The notes under the pieces are model-generated. The model saw nothing but the letters and a program-made list of their open reading frames with translations. It was not told the origin of the DNA and did not search any database. Of a stretch of DNA of 64,000 nucleotides, positions 18,387-25,943 are shown piece after piece. Source of the DNA: Candidatus Melainabacteria bacterium (GTDB taxonomy: Bacteria > Cyanobacteriota > Vampirovibrionia > Obscuribacterales > Obscuribacteraceae); assembly GCA_016716405.1 (NCBI GenBank), contig JADJWK010000003.1, positions 744,001 to 808,000 of the forward strand, read 5' to 3'. How positions within the stretch are numbered: position 1 is the first letter of the stretch; each line of letters starts with the position of its first letter. The translations under genes and the position numbers were made by a program.

Positions 18387-19030
18387 AACGCCACCTCCGG
18401 AACGAACTGGTCGAGCCAGGCAGAAATCAGGCTCATGCCGAATCGACCACTTTTTTCCGGGTGAAACTGGAAGGCGGTGATATTGTCCTTGAGCACCGCC
18501 GCACAGAAGCTCCGGTAGTATTGCCCGCGATAGAGAACGATCTCTTTCTCGTAAGGCTCTGTGGGCTCAGCGAAATATGAATTGACGAAATAGACATAGC
18601 CGTCCGGATAGCTGCCTCTCAAATCTGGTCTGGTCGATTCGACACGATTCCAGCCGATCTGAGGCACTTTCCCTTCGCGGAATCTTCTCACCTGACCGGG
18701 CAGCAAACCGAGACCGGTTATGCCGGGGGACTCCTCGCTTTCCTCGAAGAGAACTTGCAGACCGACACAAATACCCAGAAACGGCACGCCAGATTTGACA
18801 AGCGACACAAGCCGGCTGTCCAGATCTCCCTGTCTGAGCCTGCTCATCACTGCGCCGAAAGATCCGACCCCGGGCAAAATAATCGGACGGCTCCCATCGG
18901 GCGGGTTGTCCTGGTTTACTCTGTTGTAAGCCACACCGAGCCGCTCCAGAGCACGATAGACACTACCTGTATTGCCGCCGGCAGCATCGATGATATCGAC
19001 AGCAGGGGCATATCCGGTATCAGTTCTCAT
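18383..19030 (-). CDS. hisH: Imidazole glycerol phosphate synthase, glutaminase subunit
   Basis: HisH is a class I glutamine amidotransferase feeding ammonia to HisF. The 215-residue protein has the oxyanion motif LPGVGSFGAVM, nucleophile Cys in FLGICVGLQVLFE, and the catalytic His/Glu pair in FHPEKSG. The start overlaps the end of hisB by 11 bp, keeping the operon coupled. Confidence 0.97.
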   Translation of the reverse strand: MRTDTGYAPAVDIIDAAGGNTGSVYRALERLGVAYNRVNQDNPPDGSRPIILPGVGSFGAVMSRLRQGDLDSRLVSLVKSGVPFLGICVGLQVLFEESEESPGITGLGLLPGQVRRFREGKVPQIGWNRVESTRPDLRGSYPDGYVYFVNSYFAEPTEPYEKEIVLYRGQYYRSFCAAVLKDNITAFQFHPEKSGRFGMSLISAWLDQFVPEVAL

Positions 19031-19649
19031 CGAGGACTCCTTTGGTGCTCACATACTGGTCGTCGCCGATCAGAGTCGAGGCTGAGCGCAGGGACCTGGC
19101 AAGTGCTTTGAAAGCAGCTTCCACGGCGTGGTGATCGTTGTCCTTGTAGAGACAGTTGATATGCAGTGTCGCTCTCATGCCGTCCACGAGCCCCTTGAAG
19201 AATTCCCGGAAAAGATTGGGATCGAGAGTGCCGATGGGGAAATTTCCAAAACTCATATTGAATACCAGATTGCGCCTGCCGCACAGATCGATGGCCACCT
19301 GTACGAGAGTACCGTCCATGGGATAGCTGAAGCAGCCTGCTCTCTCGATCCCCTTGAGACTCCCGAGTGCCTGAAAATAGGCGTCACCAAGCACGATACC
19401 GACATCCTCCACCAGGTGATGAGGATCCACCTCGACATCGCCGCTGGCTTCCACTATCAGTCCGAAACGCCCGTGGCACGAGAGAGTATCGAGCATATGG
19501 TTGAAAAAGGGCACCGGGGTCTCGATAATCCGTCTGCTGGCGTCATCGAGATCGATCTCGACAACTATGCTGGTCTCGCGAGTGATACGCTCGACCCTCG
19601 CCCGGCGTTGCCTGGCAGCGCTGAAGCTTTTCGATATCGTTGAAGTCAT
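19020..19649 (-). CDS. hisB: Imidazoleglycerol-phosphate dehydratase
   Basis: The protein has 209 residues, the size of the monofunctional dehydratase without the N-terminal phosphatase of enterobacterial HisB. Metal-binding motifs are FFNHMLDTLSCHG, VDPHHLVEDVGIVLG and DNDHHAVEAAFKALA. The absence of a phosphatase domain here is matched by the HAD domain on the neighbouring HisC. The ATG overlaps the hisC::HAD stop by 4 bp. Confidence 0.97.
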   Translation of the reverse strand: MTSTISKSFSAARQRRARVERITRETSIVVEIDLDDASRRIIETPVPFFNHMLDTLSCHGRFGLIVEASGDVEVDPHHLVEDVGIVLGDAYFQALGSLKGIERAGCFSYPMDGTLVQVAIDLCGRRNLVFNMSFGNFPIGTLDPNLFREFFKGLVDGMRATLHINCLYKDNDHHAVEAAFKALARSLRSASTLIGDDQYVSTKGVLDEN

Positions 19650-21445
19650 CTCGTCTCTCCGTTCTGGCTATCAGGAAGCATGAAAAGTCCGGCAAGATCC
19701 TCGCCGGAGGAAATCAGGACCTGGGCACCGGCATCGGTGAGGGCCGTGCCTGCGCTGCTCCTGTTGGAATCCCCGGGGGCGAAATCCACACCGAATGCAA
19801 AGAGCCCGGCGGCCCGAGCTGCCTGCATGTCGTCCACGGAATTGCCGACATAGACGCCCTGACGAGCACCGCTGTCGGTGAGGGCCTCGAGAAGATAATC
19901 GGGGCTCGGTTTGGCGGCCAGTCCCGGCACATCGTCGAGACAGTAGACACCGTCGAAAAGCTTATCCAGTCTTTCGCCCCAGACAGGCGCATACTCGGCC
20001 CGGGTGCGTCCGGTGACTATATACAGGGGGTATTTGCGCCGCAGAGCCTGGAGAATCTCTGTATCGATCAACATGGTCTCGCGCTTGGCGGCAATGGCGA
20101 GATAATATGCCACTCCCTCCCGGGCGACTTCAGCAAGGGGCGCATCCGCACCCCGGCGGCGGAGAAGCTCGCTGGCGGCCACCCAGTCATCGTTGAATCC
20201 ACCCTCCAGGCGGAGGCTGTCGAGCTCTTTCTGTAAAAGCTCCCGACCGCTATATTTGCGTACCAGATAAGCCACCGTCTCGTCGAAACTCCTGGTGGTA
20301 TCGACCAGGGTGCCATCGAGATCGAATAGAACCGCAAAGCTCCTGCCGAATTCTTCCAGGGTCTTCCGGTACAGTTCCATCTCGTCGGCAGTCCCCACCG
20401 ATACGCGGACATAACCCCACATGGGATCAGGCTTGCTAGCGCAGGTGCCTGTAGAGCCAAAGACGCTATTGCTCCGGTTTCGCACAAGGATATTTCTCTC
20501 TTTGAAGAAATCGCACACTGACCCGGCCAGAAATCCGGCTCCCAGAAGACCGAAATTAGCCCGGGTCTCTCTCATGACATAGCCCTGGTCAGAAGAATTC
20601 CGAACCATCTGCTCGCGAAGGGCGACAGTCTCCTCGACTCTACCGATAACCGAATCTTTATTCTCGAGCAGGCGCAGGGCCGTGAAAACAGCCGCCGAAT
20701 TGACACTATAAGGAAGCTGCACCCGGCGGATAAAGCCGAGCAATTCGGGGTTGCCGGCAATAAGCCCGAGACGCAGACCGGCCATTCCCCAGGCTTTGGA
20801 GAAAGTCTTCAGAACCAGCAGATTGTCGAATGAGCTGATCGAGTCGATCACGCTCTCTCCGGCGAACTCTCCGTATGCCTCGTCGATAACGAAGAGAGTC
20901 TCGGGATAGTCACGGCACCAGGTCCTGATCTGCTTCCGGGAGAGCACGCAACCGGTGGGGTTGTCCGGTGTGGCAAAAACAGCCACGCGAGGCTTGCGGG
21001 CCAGGGCACGGTCGAGACCTTCGATATCGAACTCCAGATCAGGCAGAACATCCACCTGGTCGAGGTTGGCTCCGGCGAGAATGAGACAGTGCGGAATCAT
21101 GACGAAACATGGATTGGAGACAAGGGCTGCGTCCACTCCAGGCTCGATGAAAGTACTGGCCGCCAGTGATATGGCCTCGTCACTGCCATTGGTGAGCATC
21201 AGAGACTCTTTCGAGATGCCCAGCTCCATGGAAAGCTTCTCCATGAGCTCGCCATATTCCGGATAAGCGCAAACCGATGATGCCGGGAGACCCTCGGGAT
21301 AGGTGCGCTCCACGGGACTGGTGGACTCGTTGAAATCAAGCCTTACAGACCCGAGCCTGCCTTGGCAGGGAGCGCTGTAGGCGCTCACCGAAAGTACCGC
21401 CTTTTTGGGAAGGATTCGGGTCCTTGTCTTCACCCTGCTTCTCAT
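19646..21445 (-). CDS. hisC: Histidinol-phosphate aminotransferase fused to HAD phosphatase
   Basis: The first about 360 residues are a class I/II PLP aminotransferase of the HisC type: LDFNES, NGSDEAI, TPDNPTGCVLS, IDEAYGEF, and the PLP lysine in KTFSKAWGMAGLRLG near residue 215. From about residue 367 a second domain starts: a haloacid-dehalogenase phosphatase with FDLDGTLVDT (nucleophile Asp), IVTGRTRAEY, a KPSPD lysine and GNSVDDMQAA. The operon has no other histidinol-phosphatase (no HisN, PHP or HisB-N), so the HAD half is the obvious candidate for that step, which directly follows the HisC reaction. That assignment is inference. The ATG overlaps hisG by 4 bp. Confidence 0.93.
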   Translation of the reverse strand: MRSRVKTRTRILPKKAVLSVSAYSAPCQGRLGSVRLDFNESTSPVERTYPEGLPASSVCAYPEYGELMEKLSMELGISKESLMLTNGSDEAISLAASTFIEPGVDAALVSNPCFVMIPHCLILAGANLDQVDVLPDLEFDIEGLDRALARKPRVAVFATPDNPTGCVLSRKQIRTWCRDYPETLFVIDEAYGEFAGESVIDSISSFDNLLVLKTFSKAWGMAGLRLGLIAGNPELLGFIRRVQLPYSVNSAAVFTALRLLENKDSVIGRVEETVALREQMVRNSSDQGYVMRETRANFGLLGAGFLAGSVCDFFKERNILVRNRSNSVFGSTGTCASKPDPMWGYVRVSVGTADEMELYRKTLEEFGRSFAVLFDLDGTLVDTTRSFDETVAYLVRKYSGRELLQKELDSLRLEGGFNDDWVAASELLRRRGADAPLAEVAREGVAYYLAIAAKRETMLIDTEILQALRRKYPLYIVTGRTRAEYAPVWGERLDKLFDGVYCLDDVPGLAAKPSPDYLLEALTDSGARQGVYVGNSVDDMQAARAAGLFAFGVDFAPGDSNRSSAGTALTDAGAQVLISSGEDLAGLFMLPDSQNGETR

Positions 21446-22368
21446 ATGACTATCCTCTCCAGGCGGTATTCGAGTATGTCCCTGGCACCGAGGGCGACGA
21501 GCTTCGGCACCAGCGCCGGTACATCGGCTTTCGGCACGGCAACCTTGACCGCATAGCCCTGCTCTCCGTAGAGCTGGCAGACAGTCGGCGCTTTCATGCA
21601 GGGCAGATCTTTGACGATCCTCTCCAGGTCGGCTTTGGAGACATTCATCTCGAGCAGGACCCTGGATCTGGCTCGCAGTGAGCTCTCCATCAGCATGACC
21701 ATCTCGTCGAGCAAGCGCCTCTTCGCCGGGACCGCCAGAGCCTGGCGGTTGCAGATAAAACGGGTGGTGGAGCGCAGGAGCTCATCGACTATGATCAGGC
21801 GATTGGCTTGAAGGGTGGCACCGGTAGCGGTATTGTCGACGATCATGTCGGCATCCTCAGGCGGCAGAGCCTCGGTGGCGCCGAAGGTCTGAAGATAGAT
21901 CCCGTCGATACCGGATTGCTCCATATAGGCAGCCGTCAGCTCCCGATACTCCGAAGCGATTACCAGGGGGCGCCCGAGGTCGCGGTATCGATTGCTCTGG
22001 AAGCAAGCGATATTCTCTGGCACTGCTGCCACTATTTGAACGGGATCGAAGCCGAGATCGAGAAGCTCCACCACATCGGCCCGGCGCTCCCTGATCCAGT
22101 CGTATCCGGAAAAGCCGCAGTCGTGCCTGCCCAGGGCCACCAGCTCGGGGATGTTCTGGGCTTTGAGCATTTTAGCCCTGACGCCGGAGTTGCTCCGGGA
22201 CGGTCTGTAAGATCGCCCGGAACGGGAGAAATCGAGCCCGATAAGGCCCAGGATCTCCAGGACCTTGTCCTGAATTCTCCCGGTGGGGATGACCATGCTG
22301 AGCAGTTTGGAATCGGCAGGGGACTCGAGCTCGATGTCTTTCTGGGATGTCCCGATCGATAGTGTCAT
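21442..22368 (-). CDS. hisG: ATP phosphoribosyltransferase, long form
   Basis: HisG commits ATP and PRPP to histidine synthesis and is the usual feedback target. The 308-residue length is that of the long form, so no HisZ partner is needed. The PRPP loop is DNTATGATLQANRL; the C-terminal about 75 residues (KVAVPKADVPALVPKL, then GARDILEYRLERI) form the ACT-like histidine-binding domain. I chose the ATG at 22368, which lies 8 nt after AGGAAAA; nine more codons are open upstream but would start inside the attenuator's U-run region. It is the first enzyme gene behind the leader. Confidence 0.96.
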   Translation of the reverse strand: MTLSIGTSQKDIELESPADSKLLSMVIPTGRIQDKVLEILGLIGLDFSRSGRSYRPSRSNSGVRAKMLKAQNIPELVALGRHDCGFSGYDWIRERRADVVELLDLGFDPVQIVAAVPENIACFQSNRYRDLGRPLVIASEYRELTAAYMEQSGIDGIYLQTFGATEALPPEDADMIVDNTATGATLQANRLIIVDELLRSTTRFICNRQALAVPAKRRLLDEMVMLMESSLRARSRVLLEMNVSKADLERIVKDLPCMKAPTVCQLYGEQGYAVKVAVPKADVPALVPKLVALGARDILEYRLERIVI

Positions 22369-22393
22369 GATGTTTTTCCTGAAGAAGAAATGC

Positions 22394-22421
22394 AAAAAAG
22401 AGCCCGCCGGAGCGGACTCTT
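22394..22421 (-). terminator. Intrinsic terminator of the his attenuator
   Basis: Read on the minus strand, a perfect 10-bp stem (AAGAGTCCGC paired with GCGGGCTCTT, one G-U pair) closes a TCCG loop and is followed at once by four more T, giving a run of six. It lies between the leader peptide stop and hisG. Its 5' arm plus loop is exactly complementary over 12 bases to the end of the leader coding region, which makes it the 3:4 hairpin of an attenuator. Confidence 0.92.
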
Positions 22422-22470
22422 GAAAGGTTCTAAGCGCAGAGGCTATAGCAGTCCGATCAGTCCGCTCCGG
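22407..22470 (-). promoter_or_regulatory. His attenuator: antiterminator pairing
   Basis: On the minus strand the leader contains CCGGAGCGGACT (22470 to 22459), and the terminator 5' arm with loop reads AGTCCGCTCCGG (22418 to 22407). These are perfect 12-base complements. If a ribosome stalls on the His codons (22496 to 22479) the first segment is free to pair with the second and blocks the terminator. If the ribosome runs on to the stop codon (22445 to 22443) it covers the end of the first segment and the terminator forms. This is the standard logic of amino-acid attenuation; the geometry is seen, the switching is inferred. Confidence 0.88.
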
Positions 22471-22547
22471 AGAAACACATGGTGATGATGATGGTGCTTG
22501 CGCACATCGACGAATTCGCTCATGGTGTTCTCGAGGTTGCGGGCCAT
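22443..22547 (-). CDS. hisL: His operon leader peptide (six consecutive His codons)
   Basis: A 34-codon reading frame starting at ATG 22547, with an AAGGAG ribosome site 10 nt upstream, and ending in TAG. Codons 18-23 are CAC CAT CAT CAT CAC CAT, six histidines in a row. A second in-frame ATG at 22523 would give a 26-residue peptide. It lies 75 bp upstream of hisG, directly in front of a terminator that it can control. Its role is to sense charged His-tRNA, not to make a functional protein. Gene symbol follows the enterobacterial his leader; there is no claim of homology. Confidence 0.9.
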   Translation of the reverse strand: MARNLENTMSEFVDVRKHHHHHHVFLRSGLIGLL

Positions 22548-22578
22548 CTGCCGGCGACTCCTTGCACTGTATGGGCTG

Positions 22579-22607
22579 AGACTAACACCGGAGAGAAGCC
22601 GGGCCAA
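22579..22607 (-). promoter_or_regulatory. Candidate promoter of the his operon
   Basis: On the minus strand TTGGCC (22607 to 22602), a 17-base spacer and TAGTCT (22584 to 22579) form a plausible sigma-70 promoter. Transcription would begin near 22572, leaving about 25 nt before the leader ATG. The -35 match is four of six, so this is a suggestion. Confidence 0.4.
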
Positions 22608-22636
22608 GCGGCTGTGTCCAATCATTAAGGAATTGT

Positions 22637-23153
22637 TTACAGATCCCGAAATGGCAGGTTCCTGTCCAGCGCCTTGCGAGCCGACTCCACACCACAAACA
22701 GGCAATCCCTCGGGATCCAGCAAGCCGATCTGGACAAGAACGCAGGCCTGGTCCCAGTAGATATGCTCGCAGGCGATCTTGCCGTCGACGAAATCGACTA
22801 TGGCCACTGTCGGAACCTCGACATATCTGCCCGTCGGCGCGATTCTCTGAAAGGAGGAAATCGATCTCCCTGTCGTGGGTGAAGCAGAAAACCAGCTCCT
22901 CCACCAGGCGGTTCTCGCCCACTGTGCGGGAGATGGTCACGGTTTTTGTATCGGCAGGCAGTTTCGCTATGAAATGATCCCTGTAGAAGTCACGCAGCTC
23001 GGTCTTGCCGCGCCCGCCTGTCATGGTCGGGATATGGTTGACATAAGGAGTATCGACCATGGTGGCCACGGTCTCGTCCGCGTCCCGGTCAGAGAACTCA
23101 CAGGCGAGATGCTCGTCCCAGAGCTTCTCGAGATCGAATTTATCGACGGACAT
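22637..23153 (-). pseudogene. SnoaL/NTF2-like ester cyclase family gene, single-base frameshift
   Basis: The first about 100 residues (from ATG 23153, starting MSVDKFDLEKLWDEHLACEF) read as an NTF2-like protein. Near 22850-22856 the frame changes: removing one T from the TTT on the minus strand joins it to a second frame that continues with APTGRYVEVPTVAIVDFVDG and then EHIYWDQACVLVQIGLLDP, ending in TAA at 22639-22637. Together they give a complete protein of about 171 residues. In the unshifted frame the sequence would continue as Arg/Ser-rich nonsense into the his leader. Either a genuine frameshift mutation or a base error in the assembly. Members act on diverse small molecules; the substrate is unknown. 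Confidence 0.85.
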
Positions 23154-23226
23154 TTCCCTTCCCGGCCGGTAAGAACAAGCCTACTCTAGCAGACCCTCTG
23201 ATCCGGACCGGGAAGGTAGAATCTAT

Positions 23227-23260
23227 TTATATGAATCGGCAGGTTATATGAATCGGCAGG
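23227..23260. repeat. 17-bp tandem duplication covering a start codon
   Basis: TTATATGAATCGGCAGG occurs twice head to tail (23227-23243 and 23244-23260). Both copies contain an ATG. The first opens a six-codon frame whose TGA overlaps the second ATG (ATGA); the second begins the small membrane protein. The duplication is recent-looking since the copies are identical. Confidence 0.95.
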
Positions 23261-23445
23261 ATAAATTGAAAGACCTCATCAGGAGACGGTATATCATCCT
23301 GATCCTGGCAGGCTGGCTCCTTACGGTCCTTTTCGCCGTCGCTCTGGTGGGCTCCGGTTTTACTCATATAAGGATCGGCAAGGATACGCTCGAGCCGGTC
23401 TTCAACGGCAATCCTCTCAACAGCCCGGAAGGGTCCAGGCTCTAG
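23248..23445 (+). CDS. Small single-pass membrane protein
   Basis: A 65-residue protein with a basic N-terminus (residues 1-14), one membrane helix (about residues 16-38) and a short polar tail. The start lies in the second copy of a 17-bp tandem repeat; AGG lies 5 nt upstream. I do not recognise a family. It precedes the DUF4239 gene by about 95 bp in the same direction, with a weak hairpin (23483-23500) in between. Confidence 0.5.
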   Translation: MNRQDKLKDLIRRRYIILILAGWLLTVLFAVALVGSGFTHIRIGKDTLEPVFNGNPLNSPEGSRL

Positions 23446-23540
23446 ACAGTCGATTAGCCTGGCGGGCGAAAGCCTCTTGAAAGCAAGCCTTATGGTTTGC
23501 TAAATTGCAGCGATTGAGAAACCGGTAAAGAGCAGGACCA

Positions 23541-24314
23541 ATGACCCTGGCAATAATAATAATCACGGTACTGGTGATTCTTGCTGTAATCGGCCAGGTG
23601 TTCACGCACCGGATGGTCAAGGACGACAAGCTCGAGCTCAGCCAGGGCATGATCGAGGCCATGCTCGGTGTGGTCGGGACGCTCTTTTCTCTTCTGCTTG
23701 GACTGCTGGTGGCGAATGCCATCGAGTCTTATCACGAGATCAATATCCAGGTCTCGGCAGAAGCGAACTCTCTGGCGAACATCTATCGTCTCTGCGAGGG
23801 ACTCAATCAAGAAGATCGCTTGAAGATCCGTAGCCTGTGCGCGCAATACAACCACTGTGTCATACACACCGAATGGCCAGAGATGAATCGAATGGAGATG
23901 GCCCCACACTGCTGGACGCTCTACAGCGGTATCTGGTCCGCCTGTGTGAACGTGAAGCCACAGAGCGAGCAGGAATCCAATCTCCAGGCGTCGATGCTGG
24001 ACTCCGCCAAGATCCTGGGCGAGACCAGGCGCGCCCGCAGTGTCACGTGCAAGACAGAGCTATCGCCGATACTCTGGGCAGCGATCTTCTTCGGCTCGAT
24101 CATCACCATCATATTCACCTATTTCTTCACTTCCAAAATGGGTCGCCTGCACACGCTTCTCACAGCCCTCATCGCCATAAGCCTGGGTCTCAATATCTGG
24201 CTTCTTGCGGCTTACAGCCTGCCTTTCAGCAGCGCCCTCAAAATCAAGCCCCAGATCTTCGAGATACTGGACAGGCAGGTATTCGATAAGCACGAGGCCG
24301 GAGGAGCGCAATGA
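23541..24314 (+). CDS. DUF4239 family membrane protein
   Basis: The 257-residue protein has a helix at residues 2-22, a second at about 38-60 (EAMLGVVGTLFSLLLGLLVA), a soluble central region, and two closely spaced helices near the C-terminus (about 178-195 and 205-225). The segment LLGLLVANAIESYHEI and the overall two-plus-two helix plan match bestrophin-like DUF4239 proteins. Function is not established for the family. The stop overlaps the next start by 4 bp (ATGA). Confidence 0.75.
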   Translation: MTLAIIIITVLVILAVIGQVFTHRMVKDDKLELSQGMIEAMLGVVGTLFSLLLGLLVANAIESYHEINIQVSAEANSLANIYRLCEGLNQEDRLKIRSLCAQYNHCVIHTEWPEMNRMEMAPHCWTLYSGIWSACVNVKPQSEQESNLQASMLDSAKILGETRRARSVTCKTELSPILWAAIFFGSIITIIFTYFFTSKMGRLHTLLTALIAISLGLNIWLLAAYSLPFSSALKIKPQIFEILDRQVFDKHEAGGAQ

Positions 24315-25900
24315 GAATACCCGCGGTCTCACGAATAGCTCTTTTCTGCCTGGGATTCCTTATTGCTACCAACGAATCTTTCTGTGCCGAACCGAAGCCG
24401 CCTTCCGAAGCGATTCTCTTGAACAACAAAGCATTCGCTCTGGAGAAAACCGGCAAGACAAACGAAGCCATCGAGTTGATGCGCGACATCATCAGGCGGT
24501 ATCCAGGCTATTCCATGGGTAGAGAAAACCTGGCTATTTTCCTCAACAACAAAGCCCTGGAATGCGGCAAGCAGGGTCGAAGCGAAGAAGCGCTCCACTT
24601 CCTGGAGGAGTCTCTCTTCTACTGTGACAATCAATCCACCAGAGACAATTTGAATGCACTTCTCAAGTGGATGGACATCGACCCGACGGATAGAGATCAG
24701 CGAATCAAATTGAGCAAGGATTGTATAAAGCGTGGCGATCGAAAATCAGCCATAGTCCACCTGCGTGCCGCACAGGCGATTAGAAGCGAGGCGAGCACCG
24801 CCGGCGAGCTGACGAAGCTGGAGAAGGAGGAGGCGAAATCGCCGACTGAAGCTCGGGCAGACAGTCCGGCTTCGCCCATGACTGCCTACAAGGAAGAAGT
24901 CATGGTGCGGATGAACTCATCATATTTTCCGATGCCATCAAGAGACGGCTTTCAGATAGAGGTAAGCTTTCAGATCAATCCGAACGGTTCCCACACTCAT
25001 CCAGTGCTGGAAAAGTCATCAGGGCTGAAGGCAAAAGATGATGAGGCGCTGAGGGCGATTTCGATGGCAGCCCCTTTCAGACCCTTGCCGGAAGGAGAAA
25101 AGGAACCTCTCCTGGTGGAGTACAGCTTCACATACAAGGTTGGCAAAGAAGCAGACAAGAACTCCAGCCTGGCAGCCAATCGAAAAGCCATCGGGCTTTT
25201 TATGGAGGCGCAAAACCTGGCGAAGGAAGGGCATCTCCAGGATGCCACCGAGAAATATCGTCAGGCCAGAAATTGCGCGGTGAAGAGATTCATTCCGCTA
25301 ATCGATGCTCATATAGTGGACACTCTGGTTGCCGATGCGGAATCGAGGCAGAAAACAGACCCCGCACTGAGCGAGGCGCTCCTCAGAGAGGCTTTGCTCG
25401 TTGAGCCGGGGATGGAGCTTGCTAAAAAACGGCTCGACAAACTTCTTATGAGCAGAGGGGTGACACCCGCTGATATCAATTCGAGGATTAAACTGGCGGA
25501 GGACTTCGAAGAGAAAAAGGAATCGGGCCCGGCTCTTGTCGAGTACACCAGGGCCCTGGAATTGCTCGACAGGCCCGGTCCGAGCCTTCTGCCTCTGGCG
25601 GTCGACAGGCTCCGGGGCAGAGTCGCCGAAGCGATCGAACGCCTTCGGCAGGGGCGCACAAGGGAGGAAGACAACTGGCGCAAATTCCTGGCCACCAGTC
25701 CGAACTCTCTGGAAGCGCTCATGGCGCTTGCCCGTATCGTCGAGTCCAGGGATCGAAAGGAAGCCCTCGAGCTACTCTCGAGGGCCCAGAAACTGCAGCC
25801 CGGTAATCAGACCGTAGAGAGGGAACTCGAGAGGCTGCAGGGAAGCGAGCTCCAGAATAGCAGCGAAAAGGATAGCAGCCAGAAGCACAGCGACCAGTAG
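24311..25900 (+). CDS. Secreted TPR protein with internal TonB C-terminal-like domain
   Basis: A 529-residue protein with a signal peptide (about residues 1-25). TPR-type helices occupy residues 30-150 (NEAIELMRDIIRRYPGYSMG). Residues about 190-275 resemble a TonB C-terminal domain: VEVSFQINPNGS-like strand pattern, then a DDEALRAISMAAPFRPLP segment typical of that fold. A second TPR block fills residues 290-510. The TonB-like domain thus lies in the middle and not at the end, and no TonB transmembrane/proline-rich part is present, so it is unlikely to transduce energy. ATGA overlap with the DUF4239 gene. Confidence 0.75.
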   Translation: MRIPAVSRIALFCLGFLIATNESFCAEPKPPSEAILLNNKAFALEKTGKTNEAIELMRDIIRRYPGYSMGRENLAIFLNNKALECGKQGRSEEALHFLEESLFYCDNQSTRDNLNALLKWMDIDPTDRDQRIKLSKDCIKRGDRKSAIVHLRAAQAIRSEASTAGELTKLEKEEAKSPTEARADSPASPMTAYKEEVMVRMNSSYFPMPSRDGFQIEVSFQINPNGSHTHPVLEKSSGLKAKDDEALRAISMAAPFRPLPEGEKEPLLVEYSFTYKVGKEADKNSSLAANRKAIGLFMEAQNLAKEGHLQDATEKYRQARNCAVKRFIPLIDAHIVDTLVADAESRQKTDPALSEALLREALLVEPGMELAKKRLDKLLMSRGVTPADINSRIKLAEDFEEKKESGPALVEYTRALELLDRPGPSLLPLAVDRLRGRVAEAIERLRQGRTREEDNWRKFLATSPNSLEALMALARIVESRDRKEALELLSRAQKLQPGNQTVERELERLQGSELQNSSEKDSSQKHSDQ

Positions 25901-25943
25901 ATTTTCCGGTCTGTTAGAATGGGACGTCTAACAAGGAACGATC

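Noticed and set aside
22479..22496. Six His codons as a cloning His-tag or vector contamination
   Set aside because: They lie in a leader frame with its own ribosome site, a complementary antiterminator and a terminator, directly before hisG; mixed CAC/CAT codons in native context.
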